Both the position numbers and the translations under genes were made by a program. The notes beneath the pieces were generated by a model. The model was not told the origin of the DNA. It did no database searches and worked only from the letters and a program-made list of their open reading frames with translations. Of a DNA stretch of 39,402 nt, positions 32,936 to 39,402 are shown piece by piece (the stretch's first letter is position 1; every line of letters starts with the position of its first letter). Origin of the DNA: Deltaproteobacteria bacterium (GTDB taxonomy: Bacteria > Desulfobacterota > DSM-4660 > Desulfatiglandales > HGW-15); assembly GCA_016931115.1 (NCBI GenBank), contig JAFGFM010000225.1:1-39402 (forward strand), written 5' to 3'.

Positions 32936-34261
32936 TTAAAATGTACCACTGTTTTTCAATGATGCAAGTGCCTTTTTATAAAAGCTCTTTTTGTTTTCAT
33001 CCATGGCATATTTTATTGCCTGGTTGATACTTGCCTCCGCCTTTTTCATGTTTCCGCTCTTAAGATAGGCAAGGGCAATGCCATAATAAAACAGGTGCTC
33101 ATCCTTTTTTAAGCGGATCGCCTCCCTGAAAAACCCAACCGATTTTTCATAAAATGCATCCTGATATGCGCTCTTTCCCGCTGCATAATGGTAATAGGGG
33201 TTTTTATTCCTGAAGGATTCCACCTGCTCTTTATAAAAAGCAGCATTCTCCATATCACCCTTGGCATCATACAGGTGCGCGAGGTTATTCATTATGGATA
33301 AAAGGCTGGTATCCCTTGGTCCGCGGGTCACTGTAAGCCCGTGGAGATATGCTGCCTCTGCCGCCTCAAGCTGGTTGTTTCTTTTGTACACCACCCCGAG
33401 GTTAGACCATGCATAACTGAGGCCGGGATCAACCTTGATCGCCTTGATAAAATAGCTATATGCATCCTTTGGATTACCCTCAGCAAGGTGCTTACTTCCG
33501 ATATTATTATAATACTGCGCAAAGGCACGGCTGTCTGATATTGCCTCATTCCAATATGCGCTGATCCTGGAATTTTCAGGGGTAAGATCTGAGGGTGAAA
33601 AAAAATACCTGACAGAATCCTCAACTGTCACCAGTCTTTCTTTATCGTCGACCATTCTGAGCTGGATCATCTGGGTAAAGATAAATCGGATATCAACAGA
33701 GGCCCCAATGTGTTTTGTAAAAAACAGTGTTTCCCCATCCCTTGACCAGTTGGGCAATGTAGGTACTTCCAAAAACCTTGATGGCAGTCCTGCATACCTG
33801 GCAGCCGCAACAAACAGGTTACTGAATGAAAGACAGTTTCCAGTGCCTGTATCAAAGGTCTGCTGTGCTGTCTTTACACCGTACAGGTCACTTGTAGTGT
33901 CATACTTCACTACCTTTGAAAGTCCCTCTGCAAGTTTAACAAGGCGTCTCTCCTGATCCCTGATTCCACCTGTCTTTTCATCAATGAACCTTTTTATCTC
34001 ATCGTTGATTGCGAGTATATCAACATCAGGTATGGTCTCAGTAACAGATTGAGGTGATATGAATGATCCGTCTTCCATTTCATAAGCAGGAAACAGCTTT
34101 ATACTTAGAGGATCACCCTTTTTTACAGGTATGGTTGAACAGCCGGAATTTAAAAAGATAAAAAGAAAAATAATAAAAAAGAGTAACCATGTCCCAGCCA
34201 ATTGGATTGGTGGAGAGCCTTTGTTTAATATCTTGATATCCTTTAAATATTTCAAAATCAT
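32936..34261 (-). CDS. Lipoprotein with transglutaminase-like domain and TPR repeats
   Basis: The 441-residue protein has an N-terminal membrane segment ending in a lipobox-like LNSGC, so it is probably lipidated at that Cys. A transglutaminase/protease-like domain spans about residues 90-190, with the catalytic Cys in GTGNCLSFSNLFVAAARYAGLPSR and a candidate His in FTKHIGASVDI. From about residue 250 there are TPR units (NNIGSKHLAEGNPKDAYSYF, AWSNLGVVYKRNNQLEAAEA and further copies to the end). Similar proteins are found in many Gram-negative bacteria with no settled function; cleavage or cross-linking of envelope proteins is possible. It is a single gene between the hemicellulose promoter and a repeat-rich gap. 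Confidence 0.75.
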   Translation of the reverse strand: MILKYLKDIKILNKGSPPIQLAGTWLLFFIIFLFIFLNSGCSTIPVKKGDPLSIKLFPAYEMEDGSFISPQSVTETIPDVDILAINDEIKRFIDEKTGGIRDQERRLVKLAEGLSKVVKYDTTSDLYGVKTAQQTFDTGTGNCLSFSNLFVAAARYAGLPSRFLEVPTLPNWSRDGETLFFTKHIGASVDIRFIFTQMIQLRMVDDKERLVTVEDSVRYFFSPSDLTPENSRISAYWNEAISDSRAFAQYYNNIGSKHLAEGNPKDAYSYFIKAIKVDPGLSYAWSNLGVVYKRNNQLEAAEAAYLHGLTVTRGPRDTSLLSIMNNLAHLYDAKGDMENAAFYKEQVESFRNKNPYYHYAAGKSAYQDAFYEKSVGFFREAIRLKKDEHLFYYGIALAYLKSGNMKKAEASINQAIKYAMDENKKSFYKKALASLKNSGTF

Positions 34262-34408
34262 TTTAATCCCCTTCTAAAAACCTCTGAACTTTTAAAGACG
34301 AAATATTTTCCATAAAATAATGCCTTTTTTTGCTGTTTCAATATGATTGGAGAAAAAGGGTGAAGGGTGGGTGCTTAAAACTTTAGAATAAGAATCATAA
34401 AAACAGTT

Positions 34409-34557
34409 AACCACGAAACACACGAAATACACGAAAAATTATTAATCTTTTTCTTTTTGTTTTTTCTTTCGTGCATTTAGTGTGTTTCGCCTGTCCCGCC
34501 TTAGCTTCAAGCGACGGCGAAAGCTTTAGCCGCGATGGTTGGCGACGGCGGATGGTT
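34409..34557. repeat. Inverted-repeat element with CACGAAA units plus a GC-rich repeat
   Basis: AACCACGAAACACACGAAAT and a following ACACGAAAAA form the left arm; TTTCGTGCATTTAGTGTGTT TCG forms the right arm (34467-34489), around a T-rich centre. Immediately after comes a GC-rich segment (about 34490-34557) with GTCCCGCCTTAGC and GCGACGGCG motifs, unlike the surrounding AT-rich DNA. This resembles another class of dispersed intergenic repeat. The whole gap 34262-34655 has no gene. Confidence 0.6.
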
Positions 34558-34655
34558 AAATAAACTTCTTTCGATTTTTAGTCTTTCGCGATCAATGGAT
34601 ATAGAAGTTGCACATAAAAATATCAATTGAGATATTCCTATCAGCATTTGCCTCT

Positions 34656-35252
34656 TTACCCCTGATCACAATAGGGCAGTGATGCCGGGTTTTTCACACC
34701 TCTTCTAAACATCAGCCCGGCAAACAACAAATATAATGCAGGGATGAGCAGCAGGGAGTCACGGGCAATGGTATGGGGAGATATGGGGTCATCAAAGCTG
34801 AAGCATCCGCAATCAGCCTCTATCCCCCGAAGATAGGTAATAATGAGTATAACTGTAAAAAACAGGAGTAGCAGGCTAGCAGCCCCTGCCAGATATTTTA
34901 TCTTTCGCCTGAAACCAATCAGGAGCGCAAGGCCGAGCCCCATCTCCACCCAGGGGAAAAAGCGCGCCATAGCAGGGATATATGCATTCGGAAAGAGATC
35001 ATAGCCATAAAGCACCGCCTCGAACAAAAGCGGGCTATCCCATTTGATATAGCCGCTATACAAAAAGATACCGGAAAGGATAAAGCGGGAGAGCCAGTGC
35101 AGGAGGCAGGGGATATGGATACAGACTTTATACTGATGAAGACATGGGAAAAGCCATTGTATAATGCGTACAATCATGATCTGTAATATAGATATAATAT
35201 TGCCCAAATGGATACGACTAAGGATGGGATGATATCTGAATATATGCCTCAT
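34656..35252 (-). CDS. MauE/DoxX-like integral membrane protein
   Basis: Up to 198 residues if it starts at 35252; a start at 35177 (MIVRIIQ) is also possible, and neither has a strong ribosome binding site. Four membrane helices can be drawn in the conserved part: LLHWLSRFILSGIFLYSGYI, FFPWVEMGLGLALLIG, LAGAASLLLLFFTVILIITY and DSLLLIPALYLLFAGL. The D-C-G-C-F motif after the third helix is typical of MauE/DoxX-related proteins, some of which work with thiol-disulfide factors. The role here is unknown. It follows the Asp-box gene behind a strong hairpin. Confidence 0.7.
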   Translation of the reverse strand: MRHIFRYHPILSRIHLGNIISILQIMIVRIIQWLFPCLHQYKVCIHIPCLLHWLSRFILSGIFLYSGYIKWDSPLLFEAVLYGYDLFPNAYIPAMARFFPWVEMGLGLALLIGFRRKIKYLAGAASLLLLFFTVILIITYLRGIEADCGCFSFDDPISPHTIARDSLLLIPALYLLFAGLMFRRGVKNPASLPYCDQG

Positions 35253-35268
35253 CCTTATTACTCAAACA

Positions 35269-35309
35269 ATCAAAAGGCTTTCACTTTGTAAGAGTGAAAG
35301 CCTTTTGAT
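35269..35309 (-). terminator. Long perfect hairpin between Asp-box and MauE-like genes
   Basis: Arms ATCAAAAGGCTTTCACT and AGTGAAAGCCTTTTGAT are perfectly complementary over 17 bases around a 7-base loop. It lies 8 bases after the stop of the upstream minus-strand gene. The following T run on the minus strand is weak (TGTTTG), so it could be a terminator or a processing or attenuation hairpin for the downstream gene. Confidence 0.75.
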
Positions 35310-35317
35310 CTATAAAT

Positions 35318-36196
35318 CTATTTTGCCTTGAGCAGCGTGAGCCCTTCCAGCCACTTGGCTACTGTCAGGAACCTGCCGTCACGGGAGATAAAGGGTTTAC
35401 CTAATTTAGCAGGCACAGCCTCCTCTTTCCAGCTCTTACCGCCATCAGCAGTACGCAGGGCGATCATGCTGGCCTTACCGGAAAGGCCTAAAACAACCAG
35501 GCCGTTATTGGCGTCTGTAAAACGTATAGCAGCCTCTGGGGTCTCGTTGATCCATCCGCCGCTGCCAAACCCCTGAATAACAGGGTCTTTAAGCCCAAGG
35601 GGACATGATGTCCAGCTCTTGCCGCCATCCTGGGTAACGTACAGGATGCCGCTCTTATCTAACAGGTAACCGTCTGCAGGGGTGCGGAGTGAAACTGCGG
35701 CTACAGCAGTAACACCGTTGGGCAGAGCCATATCTGTCCATGTTGCGCCGCCATCTGTGGTCATCTTGAATTTTACACCTGAACCGACCCATCCTGTTTT
35801 CTCATCTGCAAATGCCAGTATGCTTGCCATACCGCCCACATCCTTTGAAATGACCTTCCAGTTTTTCCCGCCGTCTGTGGTCAGGCTGGTTCCACTGATA
35901 CATGATTGCCAGATAATGTTGACATCCACAACATCCACGGAGAACATGCAGCCCCCGGTCTTGGCCATTGTCCATGTCTTGCCGCCATCCAGGGTATAGT
36001 GCTGCGCCCCATCGTCTCCAGCCCCGCCCCATACACCAAAGTTTTCATCATGAAAGGCAGCCATACGTACCTTAATCCCTTCAATAGCCTTGGGAATTAC
36101 CACCTCCCACTGCCCCTGAGCGGATGCTAAACTAACACCAATGGAAAGAATTGAGATCAATACGCCCGACAAAATGGCTGATTTAACATGTTTCAT
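35318..36196 (-). CDS. Secreted Asp-box (BNR/Ycf48-like) beta-propeller protein
   Basis: The 292-residue product has a signal peptide ending at SLASAQ and five Asp-box motifs of the form D-G-G-x-x-W at about residues 70-75, 108-113, 148-153, 190-195 and 251-256. The spacing fits a beta propeller like those of Ycf48, sialidases or Vps10-type domains. Sialidase catalytic residues are not apparent, so it is more likely a binding or assembly factor in the periplasm. AGGAGG precedes the ATG. Four Cys (two in GGCMFS and QSCISG) may form disulfides, which fits a neighbour of the MauE/DoxX type. Confidence 0.8.
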   Translation of the reverse strand: MKHVKSAILSGVLISILSIGVSLASAQGQWEVVIPKAIEGIKVRMAAFHDENFGVWGGAGDDGAQHYTLDGGKTWTMAKTGGCMFSVDVVDVNIIWQSCISGTSLTTDGGKNWKVISKDVGGMASILAFADEKTGWVGSGVKFKMTTDGGATWTDMALPNGVTAVAAVSLRTPADGYLLDKSGILYVTQDGGKSWTSCPLGLKDPVIQGFGSGGWINETPEAAIRFTDANNGLVVLGLSGKASMIALRTADGGKSWKEEAVPAKLGKPFISRDGRFLTVAKWLEGLTLLKAK

Positions 36197-36455
36197 CTTT
36201 TTTACCCTCCTGATAAAATTTAAATTAATAAAAACCTTTTTATTGCGGAATTATTCCCTAACAATGTGCTATTCCATCTCTTATATGGCATTGCACCTCC
36301 AAAACAAAGGTCTTATTACCATATTCACAAGATATTTAAAATATTTTTCGGAAATATTCTGGTTCATGCAGCCAGAGGCAGAAAAGGTTAGAACCCCACT
36401 CAAACGTCAGAATTTTAACCTTTCTTGTGCCCTGCAAACGGTGGGAATTAAATCA

Positions 36456-36770
36456 TTAACAGCCTGAACAGGAGCTGCATCCCTCTCCCTTTGGCAGACT
36501 CGATGATATTGAAAAGCCGGAGCCCCTGTCGCTCTCAATAAAGTCAATGCTTATTGGCCTGGCCTTATCCAGCAGATCCTTGTCTATAAGATAGTTGACT
36601 CCATTCTCCTTAATAACCTCATCATTTTCTTCAGGTTCATCAAGCCCCATTCCCAGAGAAGGGCCGGAACAGCCCCCTTCTGACAAAAAAAGCCTTATGT
36701 ATGAGGGCTCTTTCTGTGCCTTTAAAAATGCTGTTATCTTTTCGTTTGCCTTTGCTGTTACTGTTAACAT
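36456..36770 (-). CDS. HesB/IscA-like iron-sulfur protein with Cys-rich tail
   Basis: The 104-residue protein resembles the HesB/IscA A-type carrier fold (MLTVTAKANEKITAFLK, IRLFLSEGGCSGPSLGMGL, YLIDKDLL, IDFIE). The first ligand Cys lies in GGCSG near residue 34, and the C-terminus ends in C-S-S-C-S-G-C, more Cys-rich than the usual C-G-C. It would bind or deliver iron-sulfur clusters. It follows the FAD subunit of the molybdenum hydroxylase by 17 bases on the same strand, so it may mature that enzyme's clusters. A gene-free stretch of 260 bases follows up to 36196 and holds nothing I recognise. Confidence 0.78.
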   Translation of the reverse strand: MLTVTAKANEKITAFLKAQKEPSYIRLFLSEGGCSGPSLGMGLDEPEENDEVIKENGVNYLIDKDLLDKARPISIDFIESDRGSGFSISSSLPKGEGCSSCSGC

Positions 36771-36787
36771 TTTATTCTCCTGATCAT

Positions 36788-37732
36788 TTAACTGGCAGCC
36801 AAAATGGCCCTTTTTACCATTACCCTGGCTATCTGCACCTTGAATTTTGTCGCATTAAGCGGCCTTGCATCAGCAACCGCTGCTGTACCTGCCTCTTCTG
36901 CAATCTTTTCACTGATCTTTTTTCCTTTAATAACCTCTTCCGCCTTTATTGCCCTGTATGGTTTTGGTGCAACAGCATTGAGGCATACCCTGGGGTTTTT
37001 CCCGGTCATAACCGCACAGTTTACAATTGGGAAATCTATGGATTTCCTTAATGCAAACTTGATAAAGGCACTTTTTGCGCCTTTAGGAGGCGCAGGTATC
37101 TGAATCTCGGTGATGACTTCATCCTTTTCAAGCACGGTATTTCCTGGCTGTTTTACATCAAAGAAATTTTCCGCCTCGATTTGCCTTCTGTCTGTAACAA
37201 CCTTTGCGTTAAGGGCAATCAGCGCTGGCGCAGTATCGCTCGGATGCACTGCAATACAGCCACCTACCGCCCCGAATATGGAGTGGTACCTGTTATCGCC
37301 TGTCATTGCAAAGCATGTGTTTCCACCCTTGCGCTTGCAGTCAAAGCGGTTTTCAGGCTTTCTGAAATACCAGCATCGGTGGAGTTGAGCAATATTGCCG
37401 GCTATGGTGCCCATGTCACGTATATGAGGCGTTGCAACACGTGATGCCGCCTGTGCCAGTGCAGTGTATTTTTTCTGGATGTTTGGATCAGCAGCAATAT
37501 CGGCCAGGTGCGTAGCCGCCCCTATCTTAAGTACGCCCCCCTCTTCCTTTATATAATCCATGCCGGGAACAGTCTTGAGATTAATTACTGTAGAGGGATA
37601 GTCCCTCAGGATATTATCCTTAAGTGTGCCAACAAGATCAGTCCCTCCGGCTATCAGTGTTGTCTTGCCATCAGCAAGGGCTGTTTTGATCTCTGCAATT
37701 GATGTTGCATTTGTATGATTAAATGGTCTCAT
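36788..37732 (-). CDS. Xanthine dehydrogenase-family FAD subunit with extra four-Cys loop
   Basis: The 314-residue protein matches the FAD-binding subunit of molybdenum hydroxylases (CoxM/XdhB/HcrB). The FAD-binding motifs LIAGGTDLVG and TIAGNIAQ are clear. An insertion after the second motif holds four Cys: HRCWYF, then Cys 12, 20 and 39 residues further (FDCKRKGGNTC ... VGGCIAVHPSD). 4-Hydroxybenzoyl-CoA reductase beta subunits hold an additional [4Fe-4S] cluster in an equivalent loop, so the same is likely here. The subunit passes electrons between FAD and the iron-sulfur subunit. It lies between the molybdenum subunit and the IscA-like gene. The [2Fe-2S] subunit is not in the window. Confidence 0.9.
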   Translation of the reverse strand: MRPFNHTNATSIAEIKTALADGKTTLIAGGTDLVGTLKDNILRDYPSTVINLKTVPGMDYIKEEGGVLKIGAATHLADIAADPNIQKKYTALAQAASRVATPHIRDMGTIAGNIAQLHRCWYFRKPENRFDCKRKGGNTCFAMTGDNRYHSIFGAVGGCIAVHPSDTAPALIALNAKVVTDRRQIEAENFFDVKQPGNTVLEKDEVITEIQIPAPPKGAKSAFIKFALRKSIDFPIVNCAVMTGKNPRVCLNAVAPKPYRAIKAEEVIKGKKISEKIAEEAGTAAVADARPLNATKFKVQIARVMVKRAILAAS

Positions 37733-37750
37733 TTTTTCTCCTTTATGTCG

Positions 37751-37813
37751 TTAGGTCTTTAGGCTTTAGTCTTTAGGCTATAGGCTTAAACCATAAACCT
37801 CAGACCTCAAACC
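37751..37813. repeat. Tandem heptamer array with internal inversion
   Basis: Nine heptamers run without a break: TTAGGTC, TTTAGGC, TTTAGTC, TTTAGGC, TATAGGC, TTAAACC, ATAAACC, TCAGACC, TCAAACC. The first five are the TTTAGGC type, the last four a TTAAACC type that is roughly their reverse complement, so the array can fold on itself. It fills nearly the whole gap between the molybdenum subunit and FAD subunit genes and ends 4 bases from the upstream gene's stop codon. Confidence 0.85.
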
Positions 37814-37817
37814 GTTT

Positions 37818-39402
37818 TTAAATTTTCCCAAGCGCCTTAAGCACCTTGTCAGGTGTGGCAGGCGGATCCACCCATTTGCCAATCGCATTGTAAATAGCGC
37901 AGATTATAAGATGCGTATTTGCCATTGAATGGCTGATACCGTTAGCACCGTATACACCGTTTCCGGCGCGGGTTTCTATTAATTCAGGCTCCTTAACATC
38001 AGTTACATCCAGCATACCCGCTTTCTTGTACTCAATATAGTTATGGTTAAGTTTTACACCTGTTTTTGGATCGTAGAAATAGTCCTCATAGAGCTGGCAT
38101 CCTTGGCTGAAGATCGCAACCTGGTTAAGCTGACTTTCAAGGGAGGTAAGCCTTATTACCTTGCCGGAGTCAACAGCCGCTTCGTATCTCAAGACTTCTA
38201 CTACCCCGGTTTCTTCATCCACTGCTACTTCACAATAAAGGGTATTTAAAAGATCATACTTGCTTGGCCATAAAGGATTTGGCGCACAGCCCGCAAATGT
38301 CGCGTATACATTTGACGTAAGGCTCTTAAGCGGAACACCCTTTGAGTTATCTGACTTAAGCACTATCATACCGTCTATTATATCAAGATCTTCAGGCTTT
38401 TTACCTTTTAATGGGTTTGGAGCGGCCTTTTTGGGCGGGCCAAATCCGAATCCTCCCATTGCCGGTTTTTCGGCCTCGGCAATAGCTGCCTCAAAGATTT
38501 CCTTTCTTAATTTGTGAGCGCATTGTTTTAAAACCCAGCCGGTATTTACAAGTCCGTCTGCCCCTCCGCTTATGGAGACAAACATTGCATTGGGATCATA
38601 ATCAATGCTGATATCCTCGAACCTGAGGCCGAGTTCTTCAGCAGCGATCATTGTAACCCCTTCAACTGAAAATACCCCTGCATGAGGTCCCTGAATAGGC
38701 AAATGAACTACACCGTCCCTGAGTTCCAGTACGGCATGAAAATCCGAACCCATTGAGTGTCTCGGGCACATCTGGTAACGGAAACCGGCACCGTGGAGCC
38801 TTCCGTCTTTAAGCCTCTTTGCACCGTTTTTATGCCACTTCCAGTTCATCATCTTCTTTCCGGCTTCGATACACGCGTCAAAGCTTGGAACAGGCCTGTT
38901 GTCATCCTGACCGTCAGGACCGTGAAGATTGATTCTTGCGATATCAATGGGGTCTTTTCCGAGTTTTTCGGCTATGGCATGTATTGCCATTGTGACAGCG
39001 TCCCAGTTAAAGGGACAGAACTGTGAGCTGAAGGCCATAAGACCGCGATTGCTGTCTACAATATCCATGTTCTGTCTTATATTCTTACATTTTGTGCCAA
39101 TGTACGGACTGTAGCCCTGGTCGCCCGAGGTACCGAAGAATGAATTGCCCGGGGTCCCGCCATCAGCTATGGAGAAGTCATCAAATGCGGTAATTGTACC
39201 GTCTTTTTTAAAGCCGACCTTCAGGTGCATAAAACGCTGGGAGACCATAAAGTCAAAGGTATCCTTGCGCTCATTTATACAGCGGACAGGTCTTCTGACT
39301 CTCTTTGAAAGAAAGGGAGTGATTTTCTGTGATCTTCGTATTGTCCAGTCACAGTATTTACCGCCCTGGAAGAGACCTTCCTGTACTGTTTTTTCAGGCG
39401 GC
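37818..39402 (-). CDS. Molybdopterin-binding subunit of a xanthine dehydrogenase-family enzyme (5' truncated by window edge)
   Basis: The frame stays open to the right edge, so only about the last 528 codons are present; the internal ATG at 39248 is not the true start. The edge-proximal residues (EGLFQGGKYCDWTIRRSQKI) and FGTSGDQGYSPYIGTKCKNI fit the molybdopterin domain of the family, as do SQFCPFNWDAVTMAIHAIAEKLGKDPIDI and the C-terminal VYGANGISHSMANTH. In typical members the last segment reads GAKGVGE, with the Glu as catalytic base; here His occupies that place. A Gly/Pro/Lys-rich linker (GFGFGPPKKAAPNPLKGKKP) interrupts the domain. The natural substrate is unknown. The FAD subunit and the IscA-like gene follow in the operon. 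Confidence 0.85.
   Translation of the reverse strand, partial: PPEKTVQEGLFQGGKYCDWTIRRSQKITPFLSKRVRRPVRCINERKDTFDFMVSQRFMHLKVGFKKDGTITAFDDFSIADGGTPGNSFFGTSGDQGYSPYIGTKCKNIRQNMDIVDSNRGLMAFSSQFCPFNWDAVTMAIHAIAEKLGKDPIDIARINLHGPDGQDDNRPVPSFDACIEAGKKMMNWKWHKNGAKRLKDGRLHGAGFRYQMCPRHSMGSDFHAVLELRDGVVHLPIQGPHAGVFSVEGVTMIAAEELGLRFEDISIDYDPNAMFVSISGGADGLVNTGWVLKQCAHKLRKEIFEAAIAEAEKPAMGGFGFGPPKKAAPNPLKGKKPEDLDIIDGMIVLKSDNSKGVPLKSLTSNVYATFAGCAPNPLWPSKYDLLNTLYCEVAVDEETGVVEVLRYEAAVDSGKVIRLTSLESQLNQVAIFSQGCQLYEDYFYDPKTGVKLNHNYIEYKKAGMLDVTDVKEPELIETRAGNGVYGANGISHSMANTHLIICAIYNAIGKWVDPPATPDKVLKALGKI

Noticed and set aside
37818-39248. Internal ATG at 39248 as the start of the molybdenum subunit
   Set aside because: The frame upstream remains open to the window edge and encodes family-like sequence, so the gene is cut by the window rather than starting there.

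Overview
The window looks like chromosome from a strictly anaerobic Gram-negative bacterium, most likely a Desulfobacterota (former Deltaproteobacteria) relative. The evidence is corrinoid methyltransferases with a ferredoxin-type corrinoid activator, an HgdC-type activase, a molybdenum hydroxylase with a cysteine-rich FAD subunit, an outer-membrane barrel protein, YqeB, and several families of short palindromic or heptameric intergenic repeats. Taxonomy is inferred from gene content only. I saw no rRNA, tRNA, CRISPR array or complete insertion sequence.

Layout. 1-3.5 kb (+): a three-gene operon with a secreted TPR protein, a CrtI/CrtN-type carotenoid desaturase or oxidase, and a family 2 glycosyltransferase. 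3.6-5.3 kb (+): a reductive activator of corrinoid proteins. 5.3-7.8 kb: an accessory patch with a heptamer repeat, relics of a zeta-like kinase and an aldo/keto reductase, an orphan CoiA-like nuclease and degenerate repeats. 7.8-11 kb (-): two tandem UroD-fold methyltransferases, a corrinoid protein, and a decayed methyl-THF methyltransferase relic inside the leader of the corrinoid gene. 11.2-13.8 kb (+): DUF1573 protein, YqeB and a TorF-like porin, then two terminators. 13.9-14.7 kb (-): an intact AcsE-type methyltransferase. 15.2-19.1 kb (+): a hybrid histidine kinase with three receiver domains and a REC-DHp-REC-GGEEF diguanylate cyclase. 19.1-21.8 kb (-): an HgdC-like activase coupled to an unrecognised secreted TIM-barrel-like protein. 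22-24.1 kb: a small secreted protein, a GH130 3' relic and a UPF0175/PIN toxin-antitoxin pair. 24.3-32.8 kb (-): a hemicellulose locus with GH67, an SSS symporter, a GH5-type mannanase, a mannobiose/cellobiose 2-epimerase and GH130. 32.9-36.2 kb (-): a transglutaminase-like TPR lipoprotein, a MauE/DoxX-like membrane protein and an Asp-box protein. 36.4-39.4 kb (-): a molybdenum hydroxylase operon (partial large subunit, FAD subunit, HesB/IscA-like protein) running off the right edge.

How the genes may work together. The UroD-fold methyltransferases, corrinoid protein, AcsE-like methyltransferase and ferredoxin-ASKHA activator are the four component types of a bacterial O-demethylase: methyl-X to corrinoid to tetrahydrofolate, with ATP-driven repair of the corrinoid. 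The hemicellulose genes give a coherent route: secreted mannanase and alpha-glucuronidase, sodium-coupled uptake, mannobiose epimerised to mannosyl-glucose, then phosphorolysis to mannose-1-phosphate and glucose. GH67 enzymes commonly release 4-O-methylglucuronate, so a link between the two modules through that methoxyl group is attractive but only inferred.
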